Shown: positions 50,959-63,138, numbered from the stretch's first letter. The stretch is 64,000 nucleotides of DNA from Paralvinella palmiformis (GCA_025642065.1 JAODUP010001075.1:124001-188000), one strand, 5' to 3'. The notes: generated by a model not told the origin, from the letters alone. Program-made: numbers and translations.

Positions 50959-52043
50959 GTATTTCTTATTGAATCGTGTTTAAGCAAATGAAATGTTTCG
51001 TTGAATATAGTTTTATAGATTGACATGAATTTATCATAAGCGGAGTTAGGACAATCATAATTTATTATTTCAGAAAAATCCCTATCACATAGCAATTGTT
51101 TAAATTTTGTCATGTTGGTTTCAGTAAATTTCCGTTTAGTAATGAATGTAGGTTTATCGGTATTTCTGTTTGAATCATTTACAATATAGAATGTAACGAA
51201 GTGATCCGCCACATCAGTTAAGATAATTCCTGATAGTGTGTCTTTGCAGGTCAGATTAGAATAGATATGATCAATCAGGGTAGCCGACGTGTGGGTCACT
51301 CTGGTTGGCTTGTGAATAACTGGCAAAAAACCTCGAGATAGAATACCATCAACATAGTCCCTTGTTTTATCATTAGTTCCATATTTCAATAAGCAAATAT
51401 TAACATCACCAAGAATCAGGCTTGATTTACCCTCAGTATTGATAATTTCCATAATGTCAAACAGTGTAGATGTAAATACATCAACATCGGCAGATGGTAG
51501 AGTGTTGGGTCTATAAATGACACCAGCGATTATTTTCTTATGAGATTCATTTTCCACTTCGACAAACAGGGATTCATAAACATGTGGAATGAATACGCTC
51601 AAGTCTTCCCTAACTTTAAAATTAATCGAGTCTTTTATAAATAGACCCACGCCACCTCTACCATCCTCATTTCTACAGCGCGTTATAATATTCTGATATC
51701 CAGGGAGAACGATGCGGGGGTCTCTGTCAACACGAAATACCTCACTCACTCCAATTACATCAAAGGAAAATTCCTTGTTATGCAAATCACATAGAAGATT
51801 ATAGAACGCATCCCAATTTGACGATAAGCTTCTACAGTTTAAATGAAAACTAGAGAGAGCAATCTTTGTACCTTCGATCATCTGGGATAATTGATAAGGT
51901 TCATAATATGTACAGTCTTGGTTACCCTGTTCAAGAGGCGAATCTCCATTTTCATCCAAATAATCCGTCGATTCATAGAGAGTTTTAAAGTTATACCTGT
52001 TATCTACCTGGACCTGGTCAAGAGAAATGTTATCTGTAACCAT
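50955..52043 (-). CDS. LINE-B apurinic-type endonuclease (open frame)
   Basis: A 362-codon frame with the full exonuclease-endonuclease-phosphatase fold motifs of LINE endonucleases: HLNCRS (Asn69), GVSEVF (Glu101, usually SETW), GRGGVGLFIKD (128-138), GVIYRPN (174-180), ILGDVNI (210-216, usually GDFN), THTSATLIDHIYSN (250-263) and VADHF (278-282, usually SDH). All catalytic Asn, Glu, Asp and His positions are kept. In active elements it nicks the target DNA for target-primed reverse transcription. The first Met gives about 65 residues before the domain. It ends in a TGA overlapping the next ATG (ATGA at 50958-50955). A one-base frameshift near 50970 seems the cause, since FNKKYMKRDPW reads through in the other frame. 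Confidence 0.75.
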   Translation of the reverse strand: MVTDNISLDQVQVDNRYNFKTLYESTDYLDENGDSPLEQGNQDCTYYEPYQLSQMIEGTKIALSSFHLNCRSLSSNWDAFYNLLCDLHNKEFSFDVIGVSEVFRVDRDPRIVLPGYQNIITRCRNEDGRGGVGLFIKDSINFKVREDLSVFIPHVYESLFVEVENESHKKIIAGVIYRPNTLPSADVDVFTSTLFDIMEIINTEGKSSLILGDVNICLLKYGTNDKTRDYVDGILSRGFLPVIHKPTRVTHTSATLIDHIYSNLTCKDTLSGIILTDVADHFVTFYIVNDSNRNTDKPTFITKRKFTETNMTKFKQLLCDRDFSEIINYDCPNSAYDKFMSIYKTIFNETFHLLKHDSIRNT

Positions 52044-52060
52044 TTAATTTAGATGACACG

Positions 52061-52869
52061 ACCAGATATTCAAACACTACCAGATCTGATATAACAATTT
52101 TCACTATATTGACTATGTGATTTAAGCATTCAAAGAAGAGAACAAAATGTATATACAATTGAAGATAATAACTGTGCATGAAGGATGCCTAGTTGGCAGA
52201 TAATAACTGATGCTTAATTTAATTTTGGAAATACAAATTGGACAATTACGAGTTTGTAATAGGGCATTCAATGAGTTATATAGATATTTACAAATGTCAA
52301 GTCCAATAGAATCAGCAATCAATTATTTATTCAGAAATAATATTAACCAGCCTGAAAAAATACTGATCTGTCAATCTCAATGTTGACCAGACAATCACCT
52401 GTTTTTCTTATAGAGGATAACACGTGAGGCAGCCAACCTAGCAGCCATATTTCCTACGGTTAAAAAGGCCGAGCTGCAGTTACTGTGTTGATTGCCCACA
52501 GTAAGCTGAAACGTACATCGAAACACCCAACATCACAAATATAACAACTATTTCCGTGCAATACCAACACAATGCAAAAGTCCAACAGAGAGATGGAATT
52601 GTGTTATATGTCTGTACAATAACATTTCAATGCAAGCATTATGGATTTGGCTTGCTCTACTGCATACATAATAATTTGGCTCTAGACCAAAGCGGTCAAA
52701 TTGGCCAGCAATTATGACATTGACATCAAAAATAGAGAATTAAGACGTTCTTGTTAATCAACCAATCAGGAATAATCAGTAGTGTAACCGACCATACCAG
52801 ACTTCTAAATTTAGCGTCTCTTTCATTCAAATAACTAAAATAGAAACTTCCAATACATATTTAACGTAA
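52061..52869. other. Non-coding DNA, possible LINE-B 5' leader
   Basis: The part next to 52043 may be leader of LINE-B; no motif defines its 5' end. Confidence 0.35.
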
Positions 52870-53835
52870 TGTCTGACTTAATGTCTGACTGTCTAAGTGA
52901 ATTATTGATTAGCGGGATGGCTTACTGTCTATCTGATTGTCTGGCTGACTGATATATTAGCAAATTGTCTCACTCACTCACTTCTTACTCATGTATTCAC
53001 TAACTTATTGACTCACGGACTGACTAACTATCTGACTGATTCACCGACTAAATCACTGACTGACAGATTGACTAACTAACTGACTGACTGACTGACTCAC
53101 TCACTCACTCACTACTAACACATACACCACCACTACTCACCCCACCCTCACCACTACCACACTCACCACTCACCCCACACTACTCACTCACCATCACCAC
53201 TCACTCACCACACCACTCACTCACCACTCAACCTCACCACTACCACCATCCTACCACCACATCACCACTCATACCACCACCACTCACTCACTCACTCACT
53301 CACTCACTCACTCACTCACTCACTCACTCACTCACTCACTCACTCACTCACTCACTCACTCACTCACTCACTCACTCACTCACTCACTCACTCACTCACT
53401 CACTCACTCACTCACTCACTCACTCACTCACTCACTCACTCACTCACTCACTCACTCACTCACTCACTCACTCACTCACTCACTCACTCACTCACTCACT
53501 CACTCACTCACTCACTCCATCACCATACATCACTCACCCATTCATCAAACTCACTCACCACCACCACCACCCCACTCACCACCACCACCACTCACTCACT
53601 CACTCACTCACTCACTCACTCACTCACTCACTCACTCACTCACTCACTCACTCACTTCTTCGATCTGTCACTCATTCGATTAATTACTCATTCGATCTTT
53701 CACTCATTCGATCACTCACTCATCCGATCACTCACCCATTCAATCACTCACTAATCCGATCACTCATTCATTCCATCACTCACGATCTCACTCGATCACC
53801 ACTCACTCAATAGCTCACTTGCTCATTCGCTCACT
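52870..53835. repeat. CTGA/CTCA tetranucleotide satellite
   Basis: Degenerate GTCTGACT/GACTGACT repeats (52870-53095) grade into CTCA repeats. About 53281-53516 is an essentially perfect (CTCA)59 run, and 53588-53655 a second perfect run. The intervals 53110-53280 and 53517-53587 are irregular CACC/CACTAC mixtures. From 53656 to 53835 the array decays through CACTCATTCGAT-type units of about 12-16 bp. The irregular parts may reflect consensus errors. Confidence 0.95.
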
Positions 53836-54030
53836 CAATCATTCACCCATTTTCATTGGAGATAAGTATCATTACAAGAAACGATTCCACGTATCCATTT
53901 TCTTCTTAACGTTATTGTTCTTGGTTTTCTTTCAAAATTAACGTATTTGCAATTATTAAACATTTACAAGGTTCATACCATATAATAAATAGTTGGTTCT
54001 TAATTAAATAGACGATGGAACTACTGATTG

Positions 54031-54345
54031 CAGTTGTCATAGACTAGGTGATATCACTATGACACAATTATTTTATCATAGACTAGGTGATATCACTATG
54101 ACAAAATTATTTTGTCGTAGACTAGGTGATATCACTATGACAAAATTATTTTGTCGTAGACTAGGTGATATCACTATGACAAAATTATTTTGTCGTAGAC
54201 TAGGTGATATCACTATGACAAAATTATTTTGTCGTAGACTAGATGATATCACTATGACAAAATTATTTTGTCTTAGACTAGGTGATATCACTATGACAAA
54301 ATTATTTTGTCATAGACTAGGTGATATCACTATGACAAGGTTTTG
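54031..54345. repeat. 39-bp minisatellite with two palindromes per unit
   Basis: About eight head-to-tail units of 39 bp, nearly identical (three units identical at the encoded 13 residues). Each unit is GTGATATCAC (perfect 10-bp palindrome), TAT, GACAAAATTATTTTGTC (perfect 17-bp palindrome around one T) and a 9-bp GTAGACTAG spacer. Because 39 is a multiple of three, frames stay open on both strands (95 and 71 codons); the 13-residue period (MTKLFCRRLGDIT) follows from the repeat and is no evidence of a gene. No second locus was seen in the window. Confidence 0.95.
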
Positions 54346-57300
54346 ACATTGGTCATTATTAATACATGTCATTATGTCTTCTTAGACAAAAATGAATTCA
54401 TACCACAGATGATTTTGAAGAAGACGAAAATGTTAATTTAAAGGAAAATATCCATGAATTGGGCATCAGTTAAGATGGTGTGAATATTGTGTCAGTAAAA
54501 CTATTTCTTTGATATCAATCCCTGTTTTTAAAACATAACAGGTATAGCAGGACATAATTCATCGGTATAGCAGGAACTTCTTCGGACAATTGGTCGTAAT
54601 GATTCCTTGTGAATGCCGCAGGAAATCAAAAAGTTTGGGCTGAATCAAACCATAATACCAATGTTGGTTATTAGCCTAAGGGGTAGCAACTTGAACGTAA
54701 ATATAGTAGGTCACCACAGCAAAGAAGATTACTGAGTGGCATAGAACATCTATAATTGCAATCATGCATCTAGCAAAGGATAAAACAGTTCATTACGGCA
54801 TGGCGAATTACTAAAAACTAAAATAAGTTGTGATGTTGGCCTAAATATATCGCATCTACGCAGCATTCAAAACATTCCATAGCTACGTTAATTTAATTAA
54901 GTTATGATCAAGTGTCTGACAGACAACAACCCGAGGAGTAATTTAGCTTATTTCGATAGTGGTTGTGTATAGTAATGAGATGGATTGTTTACAAGGCAAT
55001 TTTCAACTTCCACAATCTATGTTGTGCTGTAATTCTACCGCCTAAGTTAGTTATTCCAGATATACATATCGTTTTCCCACTTTTAAAAGAAAGTGAGTAT
55101 TTTAAAGCGGTTATCCGTTATAGTCCCATTATGCTACTGATCTAAGATATTCCCTGGTCATTCTCGTGCTGATCCGTTGGTTAGGTCAGCTGGTATATAA
55201 GCTGATAATGGGCTTAAATATCTACATTGCTAAATTAATGTGTTTATCGTCTAGCCGTTATGCAACGGCTGTTTGGAATCAAGATTATCAATAGTATAAA
55301 ATGGGAGATTAATATCAGAGAATCAAGTATTGAGGAAAGAATAAAAACGTGCACAACAACAATATAAACTTAGTTGTTATTATAACCTTATAAACCTGAT
55401 GTATCTGATATCCAACTGATTGACTAAAATGGCTCACCGGATTTGGAAATAACTATTTTATTGAGGCTTGAAACGTTTCCTAATATATTTTATGAAACTA
55501 GGCTTCAAACTTTATACAACTTTGTGGTGACAAATTAGTAACGTCATTTAAGGCATTATTCGCACCAGTCATGGGATATCACGCCGCCAAGAATATGACC
55601 TTTAAATGTTTAACGATTAGTATAAAGGGGATTATTATTTTTCGCTTTTCGTAGGTAGAAATTGACAGAGTAATGAGCTAAGTTAATTGAATGATATTGG
55701 AATATATATTTCGCCAATTAAGAACTAGTTTAGCAATTTACGTTTTGCAGTATTTGAGGTATGTAATGCTATTCTCCTTGTTAATTCATTCTTCTAAGGA
55801 CCACCTTTAGATAATATAAAAACTAATTCAAAACCGGTATTTAAGGAATTACATTATTTATGATTAGAACAAAGAGCTCTGTAAAGAACAAATTTAAGTT
55901 ACAATTAATCGGTATAAACAAGTACTTTGCATATTACGTGAACTATTCAGGTAATCTATGTATTGATAACTGCGATTTAATACACAGTACCTGAATAGTA
56001 CACATACTACACATAATGCTCGGTTCAAAACAATTTGCTGTAACATATATAAACCAAAGGTTCCTACGTGTCTATAATATTCAAACAATATATGGTACCT
56101 TACAGTGTTTAAAATGTGCAAAACTAGTTTGTCTGTATTCAATAAGTATAACTTGATTATTTGCCAATTAATCGTCGGAATACAAGACTACAAGAATACA
56201 AGTTTTTTTCTCTCTGACTAATAGCATTATCTCTAAGTAACATCCTTTGTTATTACTTATCTGAGTGTCATCCTGTTTAGACTTGAAATATAGTTAATAC
56301 ATTCAAAGCGGGTTAACATAACAAACCCTGTATTTTGCCAGGTGCTAAGCGCTGATACTAAAATGCAACGCAATGCATGTCACAACAAAAACAATCACCA
56401 ATAAAGATCAGATTTTGTATAACCCATTCTATTTTGAGTCAAGACACGTAGCTCAGATCAGGAAAGATACGGATCCCAATACTGTAATCCAAATAATACC
56501 AGAATGTTATAAAACTCTAAACGTGTGGGTTGGAGTCCCAGTGTTACACGTATCAGGTGCAGTTCAGCATTTAATCAGCTCTCATCTGGCTCTCATCGTC
56601 GCATCCACCAGGTGTTAACCTTATGTTACTATATCCCAAGCAAAACACTCCACTCTTGACATGACATTGATTGGAAATGACCTCTGAATTGCCTCTACCC
56701 AGAAGCACCTGACAGCTATGGTCCATTATATGTTCAACTCTCACTCGTGTCCTTGTTTCTGTTCACGTGGCAACGACCAATTTATTGATGACTTCGTAGA
56801 CACAGCGGTCAGTGGCATTGGCAGATAACAAGAAATGACATGCTAGACAATACGCATACTGTTAACAACACCGTTGGCATTAAATAATGATGTTCCACGA
56901 CTAGATTAGGTATTGTGAATCATAATACATTTCGGAATTTGGTTTCAAAACTGAATATATCAATTGCATACTCTCTTGGCTTATTTTCTAATAATATAAA
57001 TATGGAAAGAGCCAAGGGATGTTATTGAAACTCACATCTTAAAACGAGACCATCGGAAATAAAGACGAATATTCAACCTAACAGTATAATAGAGATATTA
57101 AGGAACTAAATTATACTTTAACCGATTCACGATAGAGTCCAGTCATAGTTTAGATAACAGTATGGTCTTATAATGGTATATAAATAATGCTAGTACTATA
57201 TATGTCTCAAGGGTAATATTATTGGGTGATAAATGCACTTAGTCTTGTATGCATTATTTAATGTATGTCATGTGTATTAGGTGATAATTTACGTCACAGT

Positions 57301-57530
57301 GAATTGCCTTGATTAAGTAATAAGCACTTTAATTTCGTGGTCAGGATATGGATTTGTCATTCAACGAAGTTGCTTACGGTGGGCTTGTCTTTTAGCATGA
57401 TCCCAGCTGCGGAGAAAAAGTATGAACATTTTCTGGAAGAATACATTTCTAAGCTAGGTTGGAAAACTGGTTCCATTTAAGAGGGAATGCACTGAATATT
57501 TGTTGACCACCAAAATCAATTAATACACAT
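54346..57530. other. Non-coding DNA
   Basis: No gene or element recognised in about 3.2 kb, the longest stretch without an identified repeat. An 81-codon frame (56373-56618) has no recognised motif. Confidence 0.4.
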
Positions 57531-57625
57531 TTATACGCAGACACACAAACAACATACACACAGAGACACCCACCCACACACACAAGTGTATACGCACACG
57601 CACACGCACGCACACGCGCATACTG
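57531..57625. repeat. Imperfect (CA)n / (ACGC)n tract
   Basis: ACACACA-rich tract ending in CACACGCACGCACACGCGCA. Confidence 0.85.
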
Positions 57626-57969
57626 GAGCAGTATTGTTGTCCTCTTATGTGGTCTGGCGAAACGAACTATTCATACAATATTAATTTATACAATACTATT
57701 TAATTCCCAACTTTGCATTCGCAGTATTGAGATCTGCCTGAAATCCGCTGTTCGGGGTTTTACTCAAATATATCAAGTGGAGAGGCGCTTTAATTTAGAT
57801 CCCACCAAACTCAATAGCCAAGTTGCCGCTCTGATACTTCTTGAATTATAACCTGCAATGCTAACTTCTGTAACCTTTTTTTTATTTGATATATATTTTA
57901 TATAGTTAGAATAGCCAAAATAGCTTGGTTGCTACTTGTACAAATATTTGCATTTCTCAGAGTTCAAGA

Positions 57970-58830
57970 TGGCATTCTCTTGGAATCATTGCGCAGCGAT
58001 AAGGGTTAAATATCACTTGTATGCTGATGAAACACAGCTGTATATTTCACTGGATCCTGACAATGGGTTAAAATTCTCCTCTTCCGTGAATAATTTAGAA
58101 CATTGAATTGCTGATAGTCGGCTATGGATGACTCAAAATCTTCTAAAACTTAATGATAATAAAACAAATATTATATTTTTGGCATCACCACATTGTGTAA
58201 AATTCCTAAAGACACCAGCATTACAGATGGGTGAATCTTTGATTACGCCTAATCTAGGGATTACTTTTGACCAATGTATTAAGATGCATGAACATGTCAC
58301 ATCAATATCCCGAGCTGCCTACTACCATCTTAAGAAAATCCACTGTTTAAAAGCATCCTTGACACAAGAAGCATTTGTAACTGTAGTCCATGCCTTTGTT
58401 ACATCTCGTATAGACTATTGTAACTCCCTGTTATATGGCATATCTGACTATAACATTAATCGCATTGTAACAGATACTAGAAAATATGATCATATCACCT
58501 CAATTATTCAAGAAACTACATTGGCTACCTGTTAGACAGCGTATCCATTTCAAGATGTTGTTAATAAATCTATTAATGATATGGCGCCAGAATACCTGTG
58601 TGAACTGGTTTCCATTAGAAGGTCATCCCGAAAACTCAGGTCATCCAGTCAGATACTATTGCAGATGCCAGTGTCTCGGTTAAGTCATATAATAATTGTG
58701 CGTTTAGTGTTGCAGCCCCCACTTTGTGGAATAGGTTGCCGGCAGATATTATAAATTGTTAATATCTTCTAGAAACACACCTATTTAAGGTCGCTTTCAC
58801 AGATAAATAACGCTTATTATTTTCTCTATA
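57970..58830 (+). mobile_element. LINE family A, 5'-truncated copy
   Basis: Plus strand. Begins within the RT palm: LGIIAQR, then YADETQLYISLDPD (second catalytic Asp changed to Glu; about 58020-58065), WMTQNLLKLNDNKTNI (58125-58172), LASPHCVK, LGITFDQC, SRIDYCNSLLYGISDYNINR and LHWLPVRQRIHFK (in a shifted frame near 58515-58555), then WNRLP and HLFKVAF-like pieces to about 58810. One 135-codon frame (58128-58535) stays open. The match to family A fades after 58830, short of the usual tail. Confidence 0.85.
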
Positions 58831-59021
58831 TGTCATAGGTATACATTGATCCGTTATTGATATTTATTGTGAATACCCCTGGGTAATATTAAAACAATGG
58901 TTTCCCCACCAATATTAGAACACTAACACCGGGATAATTAGGTAGCGTACTGGTTTGCGGCCATTCAATTATGGATTTAAAACTCCGTGCTATTTGGCGT
59001 ATATGACAGTAATATATTAAT

Positions 59022-59311
59022 GCAGGTGCCAGTGCCTCGGTTCAAGTCAAATGGTGATTGTACGTTTATTGTTGCAGCCCCTACTTTGTGGAATAGGTTG
59101 CCGGCAAATATTAGAATTGCATCGTATCTTGAAAATGTTAAATCTCTTCTAAAAACACACCTATTTAAGGTGGCTTTCAGAGATAAATAATTATTATCTT
59201 CTAAATCATTACATGGTTTGTACAGATAAATTATTTCGGGTATTATTATATTACATATTATTTGTACAGCGTCTTTGAATGGCTCCTGCTTGTATGGGTA
59301 GGCGCCTTATA
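59022..59311 (+). mobile_element. LINE family A, second 3'-end copy
   Basis: Repeats the last part of the element just upstream: VPVPRFKSNGDCTF, APTLWNRLPANIR and LLKTHLFKVAFRDK (59026-59187), then the 3' untranslated region to the GCGCCTTAT box at about 59303-59311. The tail is better preserved than in the neighbour, so this is a separate insertion. It directly abuts the multicopy element that follows. Confidence 0.85.
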
Positions 59312-61320
59312 TCAGTGCGTTCATCAGTACATTTATGGTGTTGGCAGAAATCAGACTACACTCGGACATCACAACCATGGCAGTTCACAGTTCATCAAGA
59401 GTCTAAATGAGCACGGTATCACACACGCGCACGACAAAGTGTTGCGCTACCGCATGTCAGCGGCCAAGTTCGTATTGGCCAACGATTCGGCTTTAGCACG
59501 GAGATCAGCCATATTTTCGCCTGGGCTGACGACTACAATTTGTACATCGCAAGCTCTGATGAGATGAAGAACACCAATGTCATGGTCATGGAGTTCACCC
59601 AGATTATTTCCGGCATGATTAAAACATGAAACATTAACATGATGAAAATGACTACACAGGACCTTCCAAGGTGAACCCGCTTCTACTTGCGACGAACTAT
59701 CTGTCACTGCAACATCGCAGCTTAAGTCTACGCAGTAATATTCAGTCAGTAGCGTCATATTCAGTCAGTCCAGGGGAATGACAGGCCAGTTGAGTGGGCG
59801 GGCTTCAATGCTCCGCAAGACCGTTTGGTTGCAGGCTCTGCCCTGAAGCAGCATACACTCGTTGTGTCTGGATGGATGATAGTCTCGTCGGTTTAATTTA
59901 TCCGTGTAAGACGCCTCTCTCGTGAGTTCCTTGGGCTATTTAGAAACACCGATGAAAGTATCCGGACATTCTCATCAGTGCAACGTTTGCTGGCTCCACC
60001 AGCATAGTCAACCTAAATACCATAACCAATGCTCAAAGAGCATACCGGCTAGTCATTGCCGTGTTGCTGCATAATTTCGAATGGCGCCATGACATATGAG
60101 GAGCCCCTCAATGACCAGCAACTAGGAGTGAGCAGAGCAGGCAGTTATCCGCAAGACGATAAAGATAAAGGTCATCATAATTGAGTTGCTCAAGAAGGCA
60201 GTCACTGTCAAGGGAAAGGCTATCTATGACATCGATACGCTGTTCTGTTACCTTTTAGTCGTGTGGTAGCAGCGCGGCATTGATAAAGTCGATAACTTCC
60301 AATTTTAAGTCCAGTCCCTCAGGCACTGATCGATCAGTATGTCTTCTTGAGGAAGGGTGACAAGGTCGTGTTCGTCAACTCTCTCAGTGTCTATGTGCTC
60401 CAGAAGTGGTGCTAATTCATGCCAGCCAGCTTCTGTATCATGTCGTCTGGCCAATATCGGGGCTACAGGAAACCTGGCTGGGAGTTTCGGCACACGTGTG
60501 GCCCAGTACTATCTCCAAGAAAATCACTCTATTCGGAGATATGATCAATACGGTCCCAGCTCACAGTACCATGAATAAACGAGAAGGGGAAGAGCAAAAG
60601 AAGTATATCTAACCCCAAACTCCCCTTTCCAATCCAAGATGTTGTTATACACAATTCCAAGAACATGAATATGCTTAGCAACATTCTATGCAACTATCCC
60701 TTTCCACACAACATCCACTTCGTCAACATGACGGCCTTTATCGTTACCATGATGAAGCGCACGTCACTCTTAACAGTTACATACTGAATGTATTGACCAT
60801 CCGATTCTTCATTGCTGATATCGAAGTTTTCTTGATCTTGGTCTACTGGTCATTAAGGATGCTAGTCGTCGCCAAGATTTAAATCGAAAAGTGGAATTGC
60901 AGTGTCTTGGACATCAACCAAACTGTTCATCAGTTGGGGCCCAGCAAGTACACTCAACTTAGTGGTATTCAGGTACTATCAGTCTGCGATGAAGTGTCGT
61001 ACTCCTTTGGAAAAAGAAAACACATCAGCGCTTAAGCTCCTACATACATATCTAACAGGTCTATATCAAGTGTTCGGACAACCTTGCTCGAGCCATGCTC
61101 GGTTCTAGGATACAACATATATATTATTCTTACTATTCTAGAGACATAATCGATGTTAAATAATGAATTACGCCAGTGCTCACTTCTACCGTGGCCATAA
61201 GAAACATCTGCCACCGCATAAACCTCCACCAACTGAAGCCAACGTGCAGCTGCAAGCCCTAGGAGCACATCATCACATGATAACATGGAACGCTGCAGAC
61301 CAAACGTATTCCACATGAAG
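59312..61320 (+). mobile_element. Multicopy invertebrate ORF family of unknown class, copy 2 (broken)
   Basis: Plus-strand pieces in changing frames: YGVGRNQTTLGHHNHGSSQF, SLNEHGITHAHDKVLRY and MSAAKFVLAND (59335-59490); FAWADDYNLYIASSDEMKN and VMEFTQII (about 59515-59610); IRFFIADIEVFLILVYWS (about 60800-60853); LDINQTVHQLGPSKYTQLSG, then VCDEVSYSFGKRK and SALKLL..TGLYQVFGQ (about 60910-61080); and HFYRGHKKHLPPHKPPPTE with a W-containing end (about 61170-61300). In the family as I recall it the core reads DTDVFLLL and GCDTVS.FGKGK; here these are ADIEVFLIL and VCDEVSYSFGKRK. Copy 1 (19420-21560) carries the N-terminal half. Many stops separate the pieces. Confidence 0.6.
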
Positions 61321-62735
61321 AAGGTCGAAATATACTGAAATTACATATATGTTTGCGATAAATTTATTTTCACGAAATACACGAGATCAGTGGCGTTGTT
61401 GAATAAATATTCGTATATTTCCATGCTTCTGCTACGATAAAGCATGCAAAACAATACTTGTGGCAATGACCATACGCGAAAATAAAGCTCAGCGAATTGC
61501 CTAATGGGTGAAAATTTGCAAAATTAAGACCACACGAAACTGTCTAAGTACGGAACATCGGCTTCAGTAGGTCAATGGACGAGAAAATATGCAAGATCCC
61601 CAAAGGAAACAATATTGACGGAGACAGCAAAATCACAGGATTACTGACAGTTTAAAAAAAGAAAATCGCTTATCTACGTTAACTGAAATCATCAAAGGAC
61701 CCATTAAACTAATAGTCTAACTATAGTATATGTTTTGTTGTATCACAACGCTTTAGAAAGGGACCGTTCACAATATAAATGCGCCAGAAGCCGGATATCT
61801 GCCTGAATACTGGAAAGTTAGGCTTTATATGTCAGGTCATGTAAATGGGTAAGATGGTTGAGAGTTAGGTAGCATATTTGGGGGTCATGGGGACTACAAT
61901 TGAGTTCATAAATAATTATCTGACAATAAATTAACTTGGAATTACCCAATAAAGATTACAACACATACATATAGTTACACCATGAAAACGAATTTCTCCC
62001 TAAAATGATTTGCTCCAGAAAAATAAATTAACAACCTAATCACACATTTTACTATTTATTATTACACAATGGATTAGCTAAAAATATGCAATTATATATA
62101 ATACTGGAATCTGTAGAAAATGAACAAACGACAGGATAAAATGCCATACAAGTGATTTGACCAATTTGTTTTATTTTGCAAAGTTAAAATCAGGAGTATT
62201 TCATGTATCTTTGTACGACAAGACCTCGGTGGATCATTATGCTTTTGTCTAAATTAGTGTGAGACAAAGTTCTTTTATTACCAGTTAGGATATTGATCGT
62301 CATCTGACACGTTATGTTCCTATAAGTCTTTGACCAAAGGGAATAATTTACAAATGAAGGCATTTGTCGTAGTTGTTTTGTAAAGTTGAGTTTATTGCTC
62401 CTATATGATTATCCGCCAAAATATTGTAGTAGAAGTATTTGATAAATATCTGATAAATATCATGACGACTCATTTATCAGACGATTTGTACACAAGCTCT
62501 CTTCCACCATATCTTTCAACCTTACCGTTAGAGTAGACAAACGTGCTACCCTCTCACTTTAGCAATACATGTAAGGGGAGAGGCTAATTACATATTATAA
62601 ATCTGACTTCCGTGGCGTTAGTAAGTTTGTTCAGATGTATTTCGAAGTATTAACTCTGACAGATTATGGATTGTTTTCTTTTGAGTCAAGAGATCAGATG
62701 AACATAGTGATCGTATGGCTGATATATAGATATAT
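61321..62735. other. Non-coding AT-rich DNA
   Basis: No gene or known repeat recognised. Confidence 0.4.
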
Positions 62736-62737
62736 AG

Positions 62738-62818
<81 letters not shown>

Positions 62819-62859
62819 GAGAGGAGAGATAGATAGTATATAATAGTATATATATATAT

Positions 62860-62906
<47 letters not shown>

Positions 62907-63085
62907 TAGATAGAGATAGTTAAATAGATACATATATAGAGAGTTAGAGAGAATGAAAGAAAAATAGAGGGAGAGAGAAGGGGTTGAGAGAGATATAACG
63001 AGAGGCGGGGGGGAGTGAATGAGAGATAATAAGAGAGAGGGAGGAAAATAGAGAGAGGGAGAGAGAGACAGAGATAGAAATACAC
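62736..63085. repeat. TA and GA arrays, long polypurine tract
   Basis: (TA)n at 62740-62781, (GA)n at 62782-62820, TA again at 62846-62902, then GAGA/GGAGAG-rich purine sequence to 63085. The long antisense frames here (155 and 232 codons, Tyr/Ile/Ser/Leu repeats) are repeat translations. Confidence 0.95.
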
Positions 63086-63138
63086 GGTATACTACTCTAC
63101 GTACAGAGCTCATCTTACGGGGTAAAGTTGTTAAAGAA

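Larger units (their letters stand above)
48890..52060 (-). mobile_element. LINE family B (Jockey/CR1-like), near full length, best preserved
   Basis: Minus strand: open endonuclease frame (52043-50955), then reverse transcriptase in a single other frame from 50958 to about 49600, broken only by three nonsense codons (50508-50506, 50304-50302, 49722-49720), then a C-terminal part in shifted frames to about 49010. RT motifs: KNYRPISLLPAFSKIFE (about 50295), KHSTIHPIIHL, FCDLSKAFD, GVPQGSILGPLLYLIYVND, SFADDSSLI and FCANGLSLNKNK. The catalytic Asp pair is intact. The low number of lesions suggests it is younger than the other LINEs here. A fragment of the same family is at 35680-36460. Confidence 0.9.

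Noticed and set aside
52870..53835. CRISPR-like array
   Set aside because: No conserved repeat with unique spacers; a simple tetranucleotide array in eukaryotic DNA.
54059..54346. Both-strand open frames with a 13-residue repeat
   Set aside because: They arise because the 39-bp unit is a multiple of three and has no stop in these frames; no start context, flanking frame or domain supports a gene.
59447..60493. Minus-strand frames at 59447-59758 and 60305-60493 as genes
   Set aside because: They lie opposite the plus-strand motifs of the multicopy element and look like antisense shadows.
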